Shown: positions 1-9,360, counted from the first letter of the stretch. The stretch is 64,000 bases of DNA from an uncultured Olleya sp. (GCA_947503885.1 CANNFD010000006.1:124001-188000), one strand, 5' to 3'. The notes: a model not told the origin generated them from the letters alone. Program-made: numbers and translations.

Positions 1-524
1 AAGCTGATGATTTAAAAAAAGCTATTGAAGAAATGTATCGTGTTTTAAAACCACACGGAAGATTAGTTATGAGCGATCCAACTTGCGAACAACCAATGAA
101 TGACACACTACGTAACGACGATAGACTACGCGCATTATGTTTAAGCGGAAGCTTACCAATCGCAGATTATGTTAAAGCGTTAACTGATGCTGGTTTTGGA
201 ACAATCGAAATCAGAGCACGTAAACCTTACAGAATTTTAGATCCTAAAAATTATCCTACCGACGAGTTGATTTTTATCGAATCAATCGAAGTTGCTGCTA
301 TTAAAGACCCAATGCCAGAAGATGGTCCTTGTATATTTACTGGTAAAGCAGCAATCTATTATGGCGACCAAGACTTTTTTGACGATAAAAAAGGACATAT
401 TCTATTAAAAAATCAACCTATTGCTATTTGCGATAAAACAGCAGGAGACTTAGCTGCTTTAGGTAGAGATGATATTTATATTAGCGAGTCTACTTATCAT
501 TATGATGGTGGCGGATGTTGTTAA
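1..524 (+). CDS. arsM: Arsenosugar-type arsenite S-adenosylmethionine methyltransferase ArsM, 3' part
   Basis: The gene is cut by the window start: the frame is open from base 3 and reads ADDLKKAIEEM before the first internal methionine at base 33, so the true start lies upstream. The visible C-terminal part has the end of a class I SAM methyltransferase fold (EEMYRVLKPHGRLVMSDP) and then the tail domain characteristic of ArsM-type enzymes, ending in a GGGCC cysteine pair. Family members methylate trivalent arsenic in the cytoplasm, the first step to arsenosugars. Assignment to the arsenosugar subtype rests on the tail and on the TIGR04283-type glycosyltransferase about 1.9 kb downstream. The radical SAM partner ArsS is not in the window and is expected upstream. 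Confidence 0.8.
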   Translation, partial: ADDLKKAIEEMYRVLKPHGRLVMSDPTCEQPMNDTLRNDDRLRALCLSGSLPIADYVKALTDAGFGTIEIRARKPYRILDPKNYPTDELIFIESIEVAAIKDPMPEDGPCIFTGKAAIYYGDQDFFDDKKGHILLKNQPIAICDKTAGDLAALGRDDIYISESTYHYDGGGCC

Positions 525-572
525 GTAATATATGTTACAATACTTGATATATAAAAACAATAATTTAGCTTA

Positions 573-1454
573 ATGGAAAAGTATTTAGACATTATAAAAA
601 ACGCCTACTTTGGCTATTGGAATTATCTTAAAAATCAAATTATATTTCCTAATAGTTGGGATAATTATTTTTATGGATTAATCATAATTTCATTAATCGT
701 TTGGGGTTTAGAGATTGCATTTCCTTGGCGTAAAAAGCAATCTATTTTCAGAAAAGATTTTTGGATTGACACGTTTTACATGTTTTTCAACTTTTTTTTA
801 TTAAACCTTATTGTTTTAATTGCTTTATCAAATACTGCTGCTCAACTTTTTAACGATGTATTAGGTATTGTTGGATTATCAGTTTCAGATTTTCAACTAT
901 TAGATATTAATGCCTTTCCATTTTGGCTTCGTATTCTTGTCTTCTTTATTGTAGTCGATTTTGTGCAATGGTGGACACATAGATTATTACACAAATCAGA
1001 GTTTTTATGGAATTTTCATAAAGTACACCACTCTGTAAAAGAAATGGGATTTGCTGCACATTTACGCTATCATTGGATGGAACCCGTAGTTTACAACTCA
1101 TTAAAATATATTCCTTTAGCAATTATTGGAGGATTTTCTGCACAGGATGTTGCATTGGTTCACTTCTTTAATATTACCATCGGTCATCTAAACCACGCTA
1201 ATATTGGTTGGGATTATGGTGTGTTAAAATATATTTTTAACAACCCAAAAATGCACATCTGGCATCACTCAAAAAAATTGCCAGAAGAAAGAAGATACGG
1301 AGTTAACTTTGGGATTACACTTAGTCTTTGGGACTATCTTTTTAAAACAAATTACATACCATATGATGGACGTGATATCGAATTAGGTTTTGATGGCGAC
1401 GAAACGTTTCCTAAGGATTTTATAAGTCAGGAGTTATACCCATTAAAAAAATGA
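573..1454 (+). CDS. Sterol desaturase / fatty acid hydroxylase family membrane protein
   Basis: An integral membrane di-iron oxygenase of the fatty acid hydroxylase superfamily, 293 residues. The three histidine clusters that bind the irons are visible: HRLLH at about 136-140, HKVHH at about 149-153 and HIWHH at about 228-232, with hydrophobic segments around residues 30-50, 75-95 and 115-135. The family hydroxylates or desaturates C-H bonds in lipid substrates; the substrate here is unknown. It starts 48 bp after arsM and overlaps the next gene by 4 bp (ATGA), so it is probably part of the same transcript. A role in modifying an arsenolipid chain would fit the context but is inference. Confidence 0.85.
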   Translation: MEKYLDIIKNAYFGYWNYLKNQIIFPNSWDNYFYGLIIISLIVWGLEIAFPWRKKQSIFRKDFWIDTFYMFFNFFLLNLIVLIALSNTAAQLFNDVLGIVGLSVSDFQLLDINAFPFWLRILVFFIVVDFVQWWTHRLLHKSEFLWNFHKVHHSVKEMGFAAHLRYHWMEPVVYNSLKYIPLAIIGGFSAQDVALVHFFNITIGHLNHANIGWDYGVLKYIFNNPKMHIWHHSKKLPEERRYGVNFGITLSLWDYLFKTNYIPYDGRDIELGFDGDETFPKDFISQELYPLKK

Positions 1455-2398
1455 AGCAGCTATTAATCTTATTATCAGTAACAGTTTTTATTACTGCTTG
1501 TAACGCTCAAAAAGTTGCTCAAAAAACTTTTGAAGTACAAAACAAAAGCACCTCTGTAACTGTAGATGAAATCAATAAAACTTTAGAAGACAGTATTACT
1601 CAAACTGTTGAAGTTATTGATTACAATGGTAATACAATTGCAGAAGCTGAAACCATGGAAGAAGCTGAAGCACTTATGCTAAAACTAGAAAAGGAAGCAA
1701 ACACAATAACTAAAATACCTCTTCCTCCAAAGCCTCCAAAACAGACTAAGAATTCAACATTTGACCATAAAAGATGGACTAAATTATTACAACAATTTGT
1801 TACTGAAGATGGTAAAGTAAATTATCAAAAAATAAGAGTAAATAAAACCAATTTAACTGTTTATATAGATGATTTAACCCATAACACACCTAATAAACAT
1901 TGGTCAAAACAAGAAAAACTAGCCTATTGGATTAACGCTTATAACGCATTAACGGTAGATTTAATAATCCGAAACTATCCAGTTAAAAGCATTAAAGATA
2001 TTAAAAACCCTTGGAAACAACGACTTTGGCAATTTGGAGACAAATGGTATAACCTTGAGGATATTGAACATAATATACTACGTAAAATGGACGAACCGCG
2101 TATCCACTTTGCAATTGTTTGCGCCTCTTATTCTTGTCCAAAATTACAAAACACTGCATTTACTGCGTCTAACTTAGAAGAGCAACTTACTAATGCTACT
2201 AAAGCGTTTCTAGGCGACACAAAACGTAATGAAATTTCAGAAAATAGTTTAAAATTATCTAAAATATTTAGATGGTTTGATAACGATTTTGAACAAAACG
2301 GAAGTGTGATTGACTTTTTAAACCAATACACAACAATCACTATTTCTAAAGACGCAAAAATTAGTTACAAGGATTATAACTGGGACTTAAATGACTAA
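1451..2398 (+). CDS. DUF547 domain lipoprotein
   Basis: 315 residues. An N-terminal lipoprotein signal (MKQLLILLSVTVFITAC, lipobox cysteine 17) points to membrane anchoring. After a charged, proline-containing linker, the DUF547 domain fills about residues 110-310, recognisable from WINAYNALTVDLI and IHFAIVCASYSCP. DUF547 has no established biochemical role; the conserved cysteines in the CASYSCP stretch are typical of it. The start codon overlaps the stop of the desaturase-like gene, showing translational coupling, and the arsenosugar glycosyltransferase follows 30 bp later. The lipoprotein could act on or carry the product of the operon, but nothing in the sequence proves that. Confidence 0.85.
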   Translation: MKQLLILLSVTVFITACNAQKVAQKTFEVQNKSTSVTVDEINKTLEDSITQTVEVIDYNGNTIAEAETMEEAEALMLKLEKEANTITKIPLPPKPPKQTKNSTFDHKRWTKLLQQFVTEDGKVNYQKIRVNKTNLTVYIDDLTHNTPNKHWSKQEKLAYWINAYNALTVDLIIRNYPVKSIKDIKNPWKQRLWQFGDKWYNLEDIEHNILRKMDEPRIHFAIVCASYSCPKLQNTAFTASNLEEQLTNATKAFLGDTKRNEISENSLKLSKIFRWFDNDFEQNGSVIDFLNQYTTITISKDAKISYKDYNWDLND

Positions 2399-2428
2399 AG
2401 TCAACCTAATAAAACTTACGTAAAAAGC

Positions 2429-3118
2429 ATGATAAGTATTATTATTCCGGTTTTAAACGAAGCAGATTACATTACAGATCTTTTATATCATTTAATTGAT
2501 AACGCCTCCTTAACCACAATACAGGAAATTATTGTAGTAGATGGTGGTAGTACTGATAATACTGTTGCTATTGTTAAAAATTTAGACTTAAATATTATTG
2601 TGCTTCAGTCTAAAAAAGGACGCGCCAAACAAATGAATCTTGGTGCTAAAGCTTCAAAAGGGGATGTATTATATTTTTTACATGCAGACTCATTTCCCCC
2701 TAATAGATACGATCAATTTATTTTAGACGAAATAAAAAAAGGAAATAATGCTGGCTGTTTTAGACTACAGTTTGACAGTAACCATTGGTGGCTTAGATTA
2801 GCTAGTTGGTTAACACAATTTTCCTGGAGAGCATGTAGAGGTGGTGACCAAAGTCAATTTATTACAAAAGCTTTGTTTGATGATATTGGCGGATTTGATG
2901 AAACTTTTACTGTCTACGAAGACAATATATTAATTAACCAGTTGTACAAACGTAAAGAGTTTGTGATAATTAATAAAAAGATAAAAACCTCAGCAAGGTT
3001 GTATCAAAAACATGGAGTTTGGAAGGTTCAATACCACTTCTGGGCTATTTATGTAAAAAAATGGTTTGGTGCTTCTGCAAAGGATTTGTATGCCTATTAC
3101 AAAAAACACCTTTACTAA
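2429..3118 (+). CDS. TIGR04283-type arsenosugar biosynthesis glycosyltransferase
   Basis: A short GT2 family glycosyltransferase of 229 residues. The GT-A nucleotide-binding start (ISIIIPVLNEADYI), the VVDGGSTDNT motif and the metal-binding region FLHADSFPP (an HAD in place of DxD, as is usual in this subfamily) are all visible, followed by GGDQSQFITK and a C-terminal amphipathic region. The family is named for its co-occurrence with ArsM and the radical SAM protein ArsS in arsenosugar gene sets. It probably transfers a sugar to an arsenic-containing intermediate or to a lipid; the donor is not known. Position and strand agree with membership in the arsM operon. Confidence 0.85.
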   Translation: MISIIIPVLNEADYITDLLYHLIDNASLTTIQEIIVVDGGSTDNTVAIVKNLDLNIIVLQSKKGRAKQMNLGAKASKGDVLYFLHADSFPPNRYDQFILDEIKKGNNAGCFRLQFDSNHWWLRLASWLTQFSWRACRGGDQSQFITKALFDDIGGFDETFTVYEDNILINQLYKRKEFVIINKKIKTSARLYQKHGVWKVQYHFWAIYVKKWFGASAKDLYAYYKKHLY

Positions 3119-3128
3119 AATAGTAGTA

Positions 3129-4136
3129 TTACTGTTTTAGATATTGCGTTTTAATAACTTGTTCTGCAGGTTTATTTTGAGGTGTAAAACGGTTGTTGTC
3201 TACCCCTCCAACTTTATCATGATTGATAAACCATTTCCAGACAAATCCGCCAGCAAACCAATCCTCGTCCCAAAATGTTTTAAATAATGCTTTTGTTGCA
3301 TTTACTTGACCTTCTAGATTTACTTGACTTTCAACCCTATCTACTGTCCATGGTGCTTTACCAGTATAATCAACACTTCTGTAGCCAAACTCGGTAAAAA
3401 GCACGGGTTTATTATATTGTTTTGAAAAACGTTCAATCTCCTTTTTGTGTTCGATCCAGCCTTTTAAACACTCCTCTACTGTTGGTGTTTTACTAGCACT
3501 AACCGGAAAATAAGCATCAATCCCGATATAATCCAATTGTTGCCAAAAAGGTGTTTTTTTATACTCATTCCAATTGGCTGCATAGGTTAATTTTCCTTTA
3601 TAAATTGTTCTAATTTCAGTAATTAAAGTCTCCCAATACTTGGGTCTTTGCGCTACAAATTTTTCTAGTTCTGTTCCAATGCAAAAAATCTCGGTATTAG
3701 TCTCTTCCGCAACCTTGGCAAAATCTAATATATATTTAGAATAAGTGTTTTCTAACAATTGCCAATCTGCTTCTGTTTTCATTTCTATAAAACCTGTAAA
3801 CTCCCCTCTCCAAACCCAAAGCTGAGGCTTCATCATTATTTTAATATTATCCTTTCTTAAAGCATTTACATATTGCTTTCCTCCTATTGTCGTCTCGCCA
3901 AACCACTGTCTTTCTGCTCCATAAGTAATTTCTGGATGTGACAAATCGTTAATAACCCCAAAAGGCATTATTGCAGCATAATTAGCATTAATATTTAATA
4001 ATGGATCTATATTTTTTTGAGAAACACTGTCTCTATGTGCTACAAAACTGACTCCATTAATCTTCACTTTATTGATTGGACTCATGGAGCAACCACAACA
4101 AAAAAGGAATACACATATTTTTAAAATCAATCTCAT
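3129..4136 (-). CDS. Glycoside hydrolase family 113-like lipoprotein
   Basis: A predicted surface or periplasmic TIM-barrel glycosidase of 335 residues. I place the start at the ATG at 4136: it leads directly into a lipoprotein signal (MRLILKICVFLFCCGC), whereas extending upstream would require a TTG codon and puts charged residues before the signal. The GH113 catalytic pair is visible: acid/base E156 in GTELEKF and nucleophile E249 in LFTEFGYRS. Characterised GH113 enzymes cleave beta-1,4-mannan; the substrate here is not proven. It is convergent with the arsenosugar glycosyltransferase and divergent from the FAD oxidoreductase, so it is its own transcription unit within the cluster. Confidence 0.82.
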   Translation of the reverse strand: MRLILKICVFLFCCGCSMSPINKVKINGVSFVAHRDSVSQKNIDPLLNINANYAAIMPFGVINDLSHPEITYGAERQWFGETTIGGKQYVNALRKDNIKIMMKPQLWVWRGEFTGFIEMKTEADWQLLENTYSKYILDFAKVAEETNTEIFCIGTELEKFVAQRPKYWETLITEIRTIYKGKLTYAANWNEYKKTPFWQQLDYIGIDAYFPVSASKTPTVEECLKGWIEHKKEIERFSKQYNKPVLFTEFGYRSVDYTGKAPWTVDRVESQVNLEGQVNATKALFKTFWDEDWFAGGFVWKWFINHDKVGGVDNNRFTPQNKPAEQVIKTQYLKQ

Positions 4137-4228
4137 AAGTGCTATTTTATCTCTAAATTTAAACAAATTGAAATTATCAATTAAGGTTTTAACAAAACCT
4201 TCGACAAAAGAAAAACTAAATCAAAACC

Positions 4229-5533
4229 ATGGAACACATAGTCATTATAGGAAACGGAATTTCTGGAGTTACTTTAGCTAGACATGTTAGAAAACTATCC
4301 GACAAGAAAATCACTATCGTTTCTGCCGAAACTGACTACTTTTTCTCTCGTACTGCATTAATGTACATATACATGGGACACATGAAGTTTGAACACACAC
4401 AACCCTACGAGAATTGGTTTTGGGAGAAAAACAGAATAGAGCTTAAAAAGGGTTATGTTAATAGTATTGACACCGATATTAAAACACTTCACTTTGCAGA
4501 TGGGGACCAAATCACTTATGATAAATTAGTCATCGCTACAGGCAGTAAGCCCAATAAATTTGGCTGGCCTGGACAAGATTTAAATGGCGCTCAAGGTTTA
4601 TATAGCAAACAAGATTTAGATAATATGGAGGTGGTGGCGCCTGACAATAAAGTATGCAAACGTGCTGTTATCGTTGGTGGTGGCTTGATTGGGATCGAAT
4701 TAGCAGAAATGCTAAACTCTAGAGACATCCCTGTTACATTTTTAGTTAGAGAATCAAGTTTTTGGAATGGTGTTTTGCCTGAAGGCGAAAGTCAAATGAT
4801 AAATAGACATATTAAAAACCACCACATAGATTTAAGACTAAACACCAATTTAAAAGCAATTAATTCTGACGGAAACGGAAATGTAAAATCTATTATAATT
4901 GAAGAAACTGGTGAAGAAATTGCCTGTAACTTTGTTGGGCTAACAGCAGGTGTAACTCCAAATATTTCGTTTTTAAAAAATTCAAAAATAGAGACAAACA
5001 AAGGTGTATTAGTCAATCGGTATTTAGAAACCAATATTAAAGATGTATATGCTATTGGTGATTGTGCCGAGCAACGTAAAGCGATTGGTAACAGACGACC
5101 AATTGAAGCAGTATGGTACACAGGACGTATGATGGGCGAAACCTTAGCGCAAACTATTTGTGACAACAAGCTACAATACAAACCTGGACACTGGTTTAAT
5201 AGTGCTAAATTTTTAGATATCGAATATCAAACTTACGGTTGGGTTTTTGGTGAAAAGGGACGACCAAACCACGAAAAACATTTCCATTGGAAACATGAAG
5301 ATGACACTAAATGTATCACCATTGCTTACCATAAAGATTCAAATGTTTTTTTAGGAATAAACACCTTTGGGATAAGAATGCGACATGAAACTTTTGATAA
5401 ATGGTTAACAGAAAACAGAACAGTAGATTATGTTATAAACAACCTTAAAGAAGCTAATTTTGACCCTGAGTTTTACAAGCAATTTGAAGCTAAAATTTTA
5501 GACGCTTACAACAACCAATTACAAACAGCCTAA
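4229..5533 (+). CDS. NAD(P)/FAD-dependent oxidoreductase
   Basis: 434 residues with two Rossmann folds: the FAD-binding GNGISG near residue 8 and the NAD(P)-binding GGGLIGIELAE near residue 150. The IATGSKPN and DVYAIGDCAE motifs close the two halves. The C-terminal about 110 residues form an extra domain found in flavobacterial relatives. The overall type is the pyridine nucleotide-disulphide oxidoreductase family without an obvious redox-active CxxC disulphide. It lies 10 bp before the membrane ferredoxin gene, which suggests that the pair passes electrons between NAD(P)H and an Fe-S carrier at the membrane. Whether this serves the arsenosugar pathway is unknown. Confidence 0.85.
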   Translation: MEHIVIIGNGISGVTLARHVRKLSDKKITIVSAETDYFFSRTALMYIYMGHMKFEHTQPYENWFWEKNRIELKKGYVNSIDTDIKTLHFADGDQITYDKLVIATGSKPNKFGWPGQDLNGAQGLYSKQDLDNMEVVAPDNKVCKRAVIVGGGLIGIELAEMLNSRDIPVTFLVRESSFWNGVLPEGESQMINRHIKNHHIDLRLNTNLKAINSDGNGNVKSIIIEETGEEIACNFVGLTAGVTPNISFLKNSKIETNKGVLVNRYLETNIKDVYAIGDCAEQRKAIGNRRPIEAVWYTGRMMGETLAQTICDNKLQYKPGHWFNSAKFLDIEYQTYGWVFGEKGRPNHEKHFHWKHEDDTKCITIAYHKDSNVFLGINTFGIRMRHETFDKWLTENRTVDYVINNLKEANFDPEFYKQFEAKILDAYNNQLQTA

Positions 5534-5543
5534 TAAATGTAAT

Positions 5544-7133
5544 ATGAGTAACAAATTAAACCATAGTATGTCATTAGCTTCTCCTGATGCTTTTAATATA
5601 TCAACAAAACAAAAATTTGCATTAGGTATTGGGCTTGTTGGACTTTTTATATTAGCATTAGCTTTATTTAATGTTAACCTTCCAAATACTGCTTTGTTTT
5701 TAACATTAGCAATCGGGATGATTACGGTAGGAACTATAATATATTCTAGAGCAGCCTATTTATCAAAACTAGAAGGTATTAAAAACGACGGAGCATGGTT
5801 TAAATCTTTAGTATCTCGTGGTTTTTGGGGTTGGGCTCTAGGTATAATTCTTACTAGTTTTTACATTATATTATACTTCTATCCACAATATTTAGGATTA
5901 GGTAAAAACGGAGAGGCCAATACTGGGTTAGTAGGTCTTTTTGACCCATTAAGCAACTTGTTAAGTGGTCGTAATGCAAGTCAATGGTTTGTATATGGTA
6001 CATTATATACTATTGCAATATTAGCATTTGGATATAAATTTATTTTAAAATACCGTCACAATCGCTATCAACAAATACGGACTATTTCTGTTATGTTTTT
6101 TCAACTAGGATTCGCTTATTTGATTCCAGAGTTTATGTACATCATGAATAATGATTTACCTTATTATGATTTAAAAAACATTTGGCCACTAAACTATTAC
6201 CTTTTTGACGAGTGGTCTGTAAAAGGTTTTTTGTCTAATGGTAATATTGGTTTAGCATTAATCCTTTTTGGGATTGTATCAACCTTTATAATTACACCTA
6301 TTCTAACATATAAATATGGAAAAAGATGGTATTGCTCATGGGTTTGTGGTTGTGGCGGATTAGCTGAGACTGCTGGTGACCCATTTAGACATCTGTCTTC
6401 AAAAAAGCTTTCCGCATGGAAAATTGAACGTTGGCTAATTCACTTAGTATTGGTGTTTTCAGTTATTATGACCACAGCAATGGTCTACAGTTATTTAGGA
6501 AAAGACAGTAATAATTTTTGGTTAACTAGAGAAGTCTTTATTACAGCGGAAATAATCTTCTTAACTTTTATTTTTGGTACAGTCATGTTTTTTAAAGGCA
6601 AAGAGCTTGGTAAAGACGCTAAATATGGAGCTATAGGTTATGCTTTAGTTATTATAATATTGTTAGTAATGCATTTTACAGCTACCATTGACCATTTATT
6701 TTATGTCAAATCAGGTACATTAAGATCTGTTTATGGTATTTATATTGGCTCTATCTTTTCAGGAGTAATAGGCACAGGGTTCTATCCGATTTTAGGTAAC
6801 AGAACATGGTGCAGGTTTGGCTGTCCTATGGCTGCAATTTTAGGTTTTCAGCAACGTTTATTTTCTAAATTTAGAATAACAACTAATGGGGGGCAATGTA
6901 TTTCTTGCGGAAATTGTTCTAACAGTTGCGAAATGGGTATTGATGTAAGGGCATACGCTCAAAAAGGAGAAAACATAGTTCGCTCAAGTTGTGTAGGTTG
7001 CGGTATTTGTAGTGCGGTTTGCCCAAGAGGTGTTTTAAAGCTAGAAAACGATACTATGAAAGGGCGTATTAATCCAACAGAAATACTACTTGGTAATGAT
7101 GTTGATTTAATGGATTTAATTAATAATAAATAA
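5544..7133 (+). CDS. Membrane-bound 4Fe-4S polyferredoxin (NapH/NosR/RdxA-like)
   Basis: 529 residues with several membrane segments (around 27-45, 50-68, 95-115, 150-168, 230-250, 300-320, 335-350 and 365-385). A CSWVCGCGG cluster lies near residue 264 and a WCRFGCP motif near 422, both typical of NapH/NosR-type membrane ferredoxins, followed by two 4Fe-4S ferredoxin motifs, CISCGNCSNSC at about 452 and CVGCGICSAVC at about 483, the second followed by a proline. It should move electrons between the quinone pool or a flavoprotein and an Fe-S acceptor. It is most likely co-transcribed with the oxidoreductase just upstream. No nap, nos or cco genes are nearby, so the acceptor cannot be named. 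Confidence 0.85.
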   Translation: MSNKLNHSMSLASPDAFNISTKQKFALGIGLVGLFILALALFNVNLPNTALFLTLAIGMITVGTIIYSRAAYLSKLEGIKNDGAWFKSLVSRGFWGWALGIILTSFYIILYFYPQYLGLGKNGEANTGLVGLFDPLSNLLSGRNASQWFVYGTLYTIAILAFGYKFILKYRHNRYQQIRTISVMFFQLGFAYLIPEFMYIMNNDLPYYDLKNIWPLNYYLFDEWSVKGFLSNGNIGLALILFGIVSTFIITPILTYKYGKRWYCSWVCGCGGLAETAGDPFRHLSSKKLSAWKIERWLIHLVLVFSVIMTTAMVYSYLGKDSNNFWLTREVFITAEIIFLTFIFGTVMFFKGKELGKDAKYGAIGYALVIIILLVMHFTATIDHLFYVKSGTLRSVYGIYIGSIFSGVIGTGFYPILGNRTWCRFGCPMAAILGFQQRLFSKFRITTNGGQCISCGNCSNSCEMGIDVRAYAQKGENIVRSSCVGCGICSAVCPRGVLKLENDTMKGRINPTEILLGNDVDLMDLINNK

Positions 7134-7147
7134 TGTAAAAACAATTG

Positions 7148-7155
7148 TACTTTTG
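7148..7155 (+). promoter_or_regulatory. Bacteroidetes -7 promoter element for the GT2 pair
   Basis: TACTTTTG followed by CA matches the Bacteroidetes -7 consensus TAnnTTTG and lies 19 bp before the ATG at 7175, just after the ferredoxin stop. No TTG is found at the expected -33 spacing, so the site is supported by the -7 match and position only. Confidence 0.5.
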
Positions 7156-7174
7156 CAATCCGAAAAAAAACTAA

Positions 7175-7867
7175 ATGCCCAAGATAAAAGTCATCATTCC
7201 AGCCTATAACGAGCAGGATTCTATAGCGCAGGTTATTAAAGACATACCAAAACTTGTTGACGAAGTTATTGTTGTCAGTAACAACTCGACAGATTTAACA
7301 GAGCTAAACGCTAAAGATGCAGGCGCAACTGTTTTAAAAGAAAGCCAAAAAGGATACGGGTTTGCTTGTTTAAAAGGGATGGATTATATCTCTAAACAAG
7401 ACAGTAAACCAGATATTATTGTGTTTTTAGATGGTGATTACAGCGATTACCCAGAAGAATTAACCAAAATTATTGCACCAATATTAGAAAAAGATATCGA
7501 TTTTGTAATCGGTGCTCGGGTTAAAAAGTTAAGGGAAGAAGGTAGTATGATGCCTCAACAAATATTTGGCAATTGGTTAGCAACGTCGTTAATGGCATTG
7601 TTTTTTAATGCAAAATTTACTGACCTTGGTCCATTTAGAGCAATAAAATATGATAAATTATTAGCTCTAAAAATGGAAGACAAAACATATGGTTGGACAG
7701 TAGAGATGCAATTAAAAGCATTAAAACAAAAATTAACTTATATAGAAGTTCCCGTAAGTTACAGAAACAGAATTGGGGTCTCAAAAGTCTCAGGCACAAT
7801 AAAAGGTAGTATATTTGCGGGCGTTAAAATATTAACGTGGATTTTCAAATACAGTTTTAAAAAGTGA
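7175..7867 (+). CDS. Glycosyltransferase family 2, DPM1/polyprenyl-phosphate glycosyltransferase-like
   Basis: 230 residues, one GT2 domain: nucleotide-binding KVIIPAYNEQDSI at the N-terminus, VVSNNSTD, and the metal-binding FLDGDYSD near residue 88. The layout (no large membrane domain, GAR and RNRIGVSKVSGT motifs near the end) is that of dolichyl- or undecaprenyl-phosphate mannose/glucose synthases. Such enzymes make a lipid-linked sugar that GT-C enzymes use as donor, and a GT-C protein is encoded at 9460. The next gene starts with GTG overlapping this stop codon by 4 bp. Confidence 0.82.
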   Translation: MPKIKVIIPAYNEQDSIAQVIKDIPKLVDEVIVVSNNSTDLTELNAKDAGATVLKESQKGYGFACLKGMDYISKQDSKPDIIVFLDGDYSDYPEELTKIIAPILEKDIDFVIGARVKKLREEGSMMPQQIFGNWLATSLMALFFNAKFTDLGPFRAIKYDKLLALKMEDKTYGWTVEMQLKALKQKLTYIEVPVSYRNRIGVSKVSGTIKGSIFAGVKILTWIFKYSFKK

Positions 7868-9354
7868 TTCTCGAAACCATTACCATTATTATTTACAGCA
7901 TTGCATTAGTCCTTATTTTCATGTATGCTTTAGCGCAATTAAACTTATTGTTTAACTACTTAGCAGCAAAAAAGAAAGAAGAAAACGGACCAAAATTTGA
8001 CTTTTCAAACCCAGATGAAATACCATTTGTAACCATACAACTTCCTGTTTTTAACGAGTTGTATGTTATGGATCGTCTTCTTGACAATATCGCTTTAATA
8101 GACTACCCAAAGGACAAACTTGAAATTCAGGTTTTGGACGACTCTACAGACGAAACCGTTACAACTACAAAAGCACACGTCGACCAATTAAAAGCTAAAG
8201 GTTTAGACATAGTCCATATTACAAGAACCAACAGGCAAGGTTTTAAAGCAGGTGCTTTAAAAGAAGGTTTAGAAATAGCAAAAGGAGAATACATCGCCAT
8301 TTTTGATGCCGATTTTTTACCAAAACCTAACTGGTTAAAAAAGACCATACCTTATTTTAAAGACTCTGATATTGGCGTTGTACAAACGCGTTGGGGTCAT
8401 ATTAACAGAGACTACTCTACATTAACAAAAATCCAAGCATTTGCTTTAGATGCACATTTTACATTAGAGCAAGTTGGGCGTAGTAGTAAAGGCCATTTTA
8501 TTAACTTTAATGGTACTGCTGGAGTATGGCGCAAAGCTTGTATCCTTGATGCAGGAAACTGGGAAGGCGATACCCTAACCGAAGATTTAGACCTTAGTTA
8601 CAGAGCGCAGCTAAAAAAATGGAAATTTAAATATTTAGAAGATGTTGAAACTCCTGCAGAGCTACCCGTAGTAATCAGCGCAGCAAGATCACAACAATTT
8701 AGATGGAATAAAGGGGGGGCAGAAAATTTCCAAAAAATGTTTGGGCGTGTAGTTAAAAGTAAAAATATTTCAGCAAAAACAAAAATACATGGACTATTAC
8801 ACTTATTAAACAGCACGATGTTTTTAAATGTACTAATTGTAGGTGTATTAAGTGTTCCAATGCTTTACATAAAAAACGAATACGCACATTTAAGACCATA
8901 CTTTTATATCATGAGCTTTTTTGTAGTCAGTACCATTATCTTTTTTGTGTGTTATTGGGTAATGTACAAGCAAAGTCATGGTAACACCTTTAAAGATTTT
9001 TTAAAATACATCGCTCTATTTTTTACATTTTTCTCGATAGCAATGGGCTTTTCATTACATAACTCTATTGCAGTAATAGAAGGACATATTGGTAAACGTA
9101 GTGAGTTTGTACGTACTCCAAAATTTAATATTAGCACACTAAAAGACAGTTGGAAGGGCAATAAATATTTACGTAAAAACATATCAATCAATGTCATCTT
9201 TGAAGGGGCTTTAATGCTTTATTTTGCATTTGGTATGTATAGTGCATTTATAGTAGGTGATAAAGGCGGGGACTTTGGTTTGTTTCCTTTTCATTTAATG
9301 CTAACTATAGGTTTTGGATTTGTATTTTTTAAATCATTAACCTCTAAAGCCTAA
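7864..9354 (+). CDS. Processive-type membrane glycosyltransferase family 2 (cellulose/ceramide synthase-like)
   Basis: 496 residues. The start is a GTG overlapping the stop of the preceding gene (GTGA), a translational-coupling arrangement; no better in-frame ATG precedes the first membrane segment (about residues 5-27). The GT2 catalytic core shows VLDDSTD, the DxD-like FDADF near 147, a TED at about 238-240 and QQFRW near 277, the D,D,D,QxxRW pattern of cellulose synthase and glucosylceramide synthase relatives. Four further hydrophobic segments follow (about 318-338, 345-365, 380-400 and 450-490). It likely adds hexoses to a lipid acceptor at the inner membrane. Substrate unknown. Confidence 0.85.
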   Translation: MILETITIIIYSIALVLIFMYALAQLNLLFNYLAAKKKEENGPKFDFSNPDEIPFVTIQLPVFNELYVMDRLLDNIALIDYPKDKLEIQVLDDSTDETVTTTKAHVDQLKAKGLDIVHITRTNRQGFKAGALKEGLEIAKGEYIAIFDADFLPKPNWLKKTIPYFKDSDIGVVQTRWGHINRDYSTLTKIQAFALDAHFTLEQVGRSSKGHFINFNGTAGVWRKACILDAGNWEGDTLTEDLDLSYRAQLKKWKFKYLEDVETPAELPVVISAARSQQFRWNKGGAENFQKMFGRVVKSKNISAKTKIHGLLHLLNSTMFLNVLIVGVLSVPMLYIKNEYAHLRPYFYIMSFFVVSTIIFFVCYWVMYKQSHGNTFKDFLKYIALFFTFFSIAMGFSLHNSIAVIEGHIGKRSEFVRTPKFNISTLKDSWKGNKYLRKNISINVIFEGALMLYFAFGMYSAFIVGDKGGDFGLFPFHLMLTIGFGFVFFKSLTSKA

Positions 9355-9360
9355 ATATTT

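Noticed and set aside
4137-4166. Upstream extension of the GH113 gene to a TTG codon
   Set aside because: The ATG at 4136 begins directly with the signal peptide; the extension would bury the signal and uses a rare start.
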